In this document: positions 5,431-6,265 of the stretch, in pieces
Numbering within the stretch: position 1 is the stretch's first letter
Layout: each line of letters opens with the position of its first letter
Source of the DNA: Oscillospiraceae bacterium
GTDB lineage: Bacteria > Bacillota > Clostridia > Oscillospirales > Oscillospiraceae
Assembly: GCA_009785655.1 (NCBI GenBank)
Contig: WQVW01000103.1
Coordinates: 1 to 6,265 of the forward strand
Direction of reading: 5' to 3'
Length of the DNA stretch: 6,265 nt
Translations under genes and position numbers: made by a program
Notes under the pieces: model-generated
Databases searched by the model: none
The model's input: only the letters and a program-made list of their open reading frames with translations
Told to the model about the DNA's origin: nothing

Positions 5431-5886
5431 TTACGCTCTCCTTTGACTTAATTTTTGTTTCAGATCTTTATAGTAAAATCTGGACACATATACCTGTTTA
5501 TGTGTATTGAAAAATTGGATAGATACCGACGAGGATAAGTTTTTGCTGAGAGATAGAATCTTACTTGTGTTGGCGATGGTGGATTTTGATATCCGCAAAA
5601 AATCGGACGGCAGGACAGTGGCCAGCTGATACAGGCGGTAATTGACTTTGAACACGTCATTGACCGTGTGTGCATAGACTGTTTCGCCGTTCGTTTCAAA
5701 GAACAACACTTCACTGCTGGGAAAATAGAATTCCTGATCTTCCTTGTAATAGACAATGGCGGGCTTGTCATCTAAAATCGCCTCGATCGCCTCGCATTGT
5801 TTTCGGATATTTTCGTCCAGGCTGTGACACCGCACCACGATCTCTGCTTCCGATTCTTTAGGTATGAATTCGATACGAAATCTCAC
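5431..5886 (-). CDS. Stand-alone LytTR-family DNA-binding transcriptional regulator
   Basis: The C-terminal two thirds (about 46-148 of 151) are a LytTR DNA-binding domain. Diagnostic segments are EVLFFETNGETVYAHT near 59-74, FLRISKSTIANTSKI at 97-111 (the F-x-R-x-x-K-S-x-x-x-N signature) and YVSRFYYKDLKQKL at 133-146. The first 45 residues are a short alpha/beta extension, not a response-regulator receiver, so it is not a classic two-component regulator. The longest frame begins with GTG at 5892, but that codon overlaps the ribosome site AAGGAGG itself. The next GTG at 5886 is 5 nt downstream and is my choice (MRFRIEF). It has its own promoter and is co-transcribed with the membrane protein below. 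Such LytTR plus membrane-protein pairs often control their own operon. The target genes are unknown. Confidence 0.92.
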   Translation of the reverse strand: MRFRIEFIPKESEAEIVVRCHSLDENIRKQCEAIEAILDDKPAIVYYKEDQEFYFPSSEVLFFETNGETVYAHTVNDVFKVNYRLYQLATVLPSDFLRISKSTIANTSKILSLSKNLSSSVSIQFFNTHKQVYVSRFYYKDLKQKLSQRRA

Positions 5887-5891
5887 GCGCA

Positions 5892-5898
5892 CCTCCTT
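5892..5898 (-). promoter_or_regulatory. Ribosome binding site that moves the LytTR start downstream
   Basis: AAGGAGG at 5898-5892 on the minus strand is a near-perfect Shine-Dalgarno sequence. Its last base is the first base of the GTG at 5892, so that GTG cannot be the start. The GTG at 5886 follows after 5 nt. Confidence 0.75.
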
Positions 5899-5914
5899 CC
5901 CCTCGTGTAAACGT

Positions 5915-5943
5915 ATTATATCTTATCCAGTTTGATTTGGGAA
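5915..5943 (-). promoter_or_regulatory. Sigma-A-type promoter of the LytTR operon
   Basis: On the minus strand TTCCCA (5943-5938, four of six) is followed by 17 nt and a perfect TATAAT (5920-5915). Transcription would begin near 5908, giving a leader of about 20 nt. The weak -35 beside a perfect -10 is the kind of promoter that often depends on an activator, and LytTR-like half-sites flank the -10. Confidence 0.65.
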
Positions 5944-5990
5944 TTGTTTTCCGCCAAGTGGTCAAGATGCACCGGTAAGCGGTCGGTTTT

Positions 5991-6012
5991 GAATCGGAAC
6001 ATGCATGATTCC
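5991..6012. promoter_or_regulatory. Dyad between the divergent LytTR and rplJ promoters (possible operator)
   Basis: CATGCATG (6000-6007) is a perfect 8-bp palindrome flanked by GGAA (5996-5999) and TTCC (6009-6012). An outer GAATC/GATTC pair sits at 5991-5995 and 6007-6011. It lies about 50 bp upstream of the LytTR -35 and about 30 bp upstream of the rplJ -35. No known protein site is recognised, and a chance dyad is possible. Confidence 0.3.
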
Positions 6013-6044
6013 TGTGCGTTCGCCCGGTCATGTTCAAAAAACAG

Positions 6045-6073
6045 TTGACAAACTGCGTATCGTCTGATAATAT
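6045..6073 (+). promoter_or_regulatory. Strong sigma-A promoter of the rplJ operon
   Basis: A perfect TTGACA (6045-6050), 17-nt spacer and TAATAT (6068-6073, five of six) give a near-consensus promoter, as expected for ribosomal protein genes. An overlapping TATAAT at 6071-6076 would have a 20-nt spacer and is less likely. Transcription should start near 6080, just before the L10 leader. Confidence 0.85.
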
Positions 6074-6080
6074 AATCCAC

Positions 6081-6189
6081 GCGATCCAAAGACAGCAGGT
6101 GGCGAAAGTCGTAAATCCTGCCGAGGGCGGCTTGATTTTTTATGATAGCTCACTGTCCTTGTGCTCTTTTGCGCAGGGATTTTTCTTTT
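6081..6189 (+). promoter_or_regulatory. L10 ribosomal-protein leader (autoregulatory RNA)
   Basis: The conserved core is visible: AAAGACAGCAGGTGG at 6088-6102 and AATCCTGCCGAGG near 6114-6126. GCAGG (6095-6099) pairs with CCTGC (6117-6121). Above it a short stem (6100-6103 with 6108-6111) is closed by a GAAA tetraloop. This is the family of leaders bound by the L10-L12 complex in Firmicutes (Rfam L10 leader), with a kink-turn-like motif next to the CCTGCCGAG. Binding of excess L10(L12)4 is known to favour the terminator just upstream of rplJ. GACAG (6091-6095) could also pair with CTGTC (6153-6157), which overlaps the base of that terminator, a possible switch helix. It directly precedes rplJ, as expected. 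Confidence 0.9.
6156..6189 (+). terminator. Attenuator terminator of the rplJ leader
   Basis: Arms 6156-6164 (TCCTTGTGC) and 6171-6179 (GCGCAGGGA) form a 9-bp stem with two G-U wobbles and a 6-nt loop, followed by a T-rich tract at 6180-6189 (TTTTTCTTTT). It lies 39 nt before the rplJ start and ends transcription when L10-L12 is in excess. Confidence 0.85.
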
Positions 6190-6228
6190 GGACGCTGAAG
6201 TCTAAGATTATTGGAGGTGAAAAATCCA

Positions 6229-6265
6229 GTGCCGAATGCAAATATTCTCATTGAGAAACAAAAGA
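6229..6265 (+). CDS. rplJ: 50S ribosomal protein L10, N-terminus only (window edge)
   Basis: Only 12 codons are present, reading MPNANILIEKQK, which fits the L10 N-terminus (MPxAxxLxxK). The start is GTG at 6229, preceded by a perfect GGAGGTG (6213-6219) with 9 nt spacing. L10 anchors the L12 dimers on the ribosomal stalk and regulates its own operon through the leader. Identification rests mainly on the leader plus these residues, and both agree. rplL (L12) would be expected next, beyond the window. The usual upstream neighbours rplK and rplA are absent, and a divergent LytTR operon takes their place. Confidence 0.9.
   Translation, partial: MPNANILIEKQK

Noticed and set aside
5460..5771. 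103-codon minus-strand frame within the LytTR gene
   Set aside because: The conserved LytTR signature lies in the other frame; this one has no ribosome site and no recognisable motif.
6030..6254. Plus-strand 74-codon open frame across the right end
   Set aside because: It runs through the rplJ promoter, the L10 leader and its terminator, has no ribosome binding site and overlaps the start of rplJ.

Overview
The window reads as chromosomal DNA of a spore-forming Firmicute, most likely a Clostridia member of intermediate GC (Oscillospirales-like). The pointers are a SpoIIID gene with a sigma-E-type promoter, strong GGAGG-type ribosome binding sites, GTG and TTG starts, a ribosomal-protein L10 leader, a PcrA helicase with an insertion I associate with Clostridia, and a GGGGCGA/TCGCCCC palindrome of a kind I recall from that group. 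This is core-genome DNA. I see no phage, transposase, CRISPR array, tRNA or rRNA. Taxonomy is inference.

Layout from left to right. Positions 1-163 (minus) hold the N-terminal half of SpoIIID, cut by the window edge and read from a likely sigma-E promoter at 195-222. The gap up to 398 also carries a plus-strand sigma-A-type promoter (304-332) pointing into a hairpin terminator (357-395), which together predict an RNA of about 60 nt. Positions 399-2804 (minus) encode PcrA, with its own promoter at 2846-2874. Two back-to-back minus-strand terminators (2873-2914 and 2916-2956) shield pcrA from the operon upstream. A low-GC gap (2957-3094) follows. Then comes a minus-strand operon of a family 4 uracil-DNA glycosylase (3969-4538) and a GNAT acetyltransferase (3095-3958), with a 10-nt gap and probable translational coupling. 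The gap 4539-4705 holds the likely promoter of this operon and the 45-bp palindrome.

Positions 4706-5886 (minus) form a tight two-gene unit: a stand-alone LytTR DNA-binding regulator followed 2 nt later by a four-helix membrane protein with a LiaF-like, FGG-repeat C-terminal domain. This resembles known LytTR regulator/membrane-inhibitor pairs and is the most interesting functional unit here. A shared upstream region (about 5887-6080) separates it from the divergent plus-strand ribosomal operon, which has a strong promoter (6045-6073), an L10-type leader with a terminator/attenuator (about 6081-6189), and the first 12 codons of rplJ (6229-6265).

Functionally, the middle of the window is DNA maintenance (PcrA, uracil-DNA glycosylase), the left edge is mother-cell sporulation control, and the right part joins a probable envelope-sensing regulator to ribosome synthesis. 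Apart from the UDG-GNAT and LytTR-membrane protein pairs, the genes appear to be separately transcribed. Nothing proves a wholly new system. The best leads are the LytTR/LiaF-like pair with its candidate operators, the orphan promoter-terminator pair at 304-395, and the palindromic repeat.
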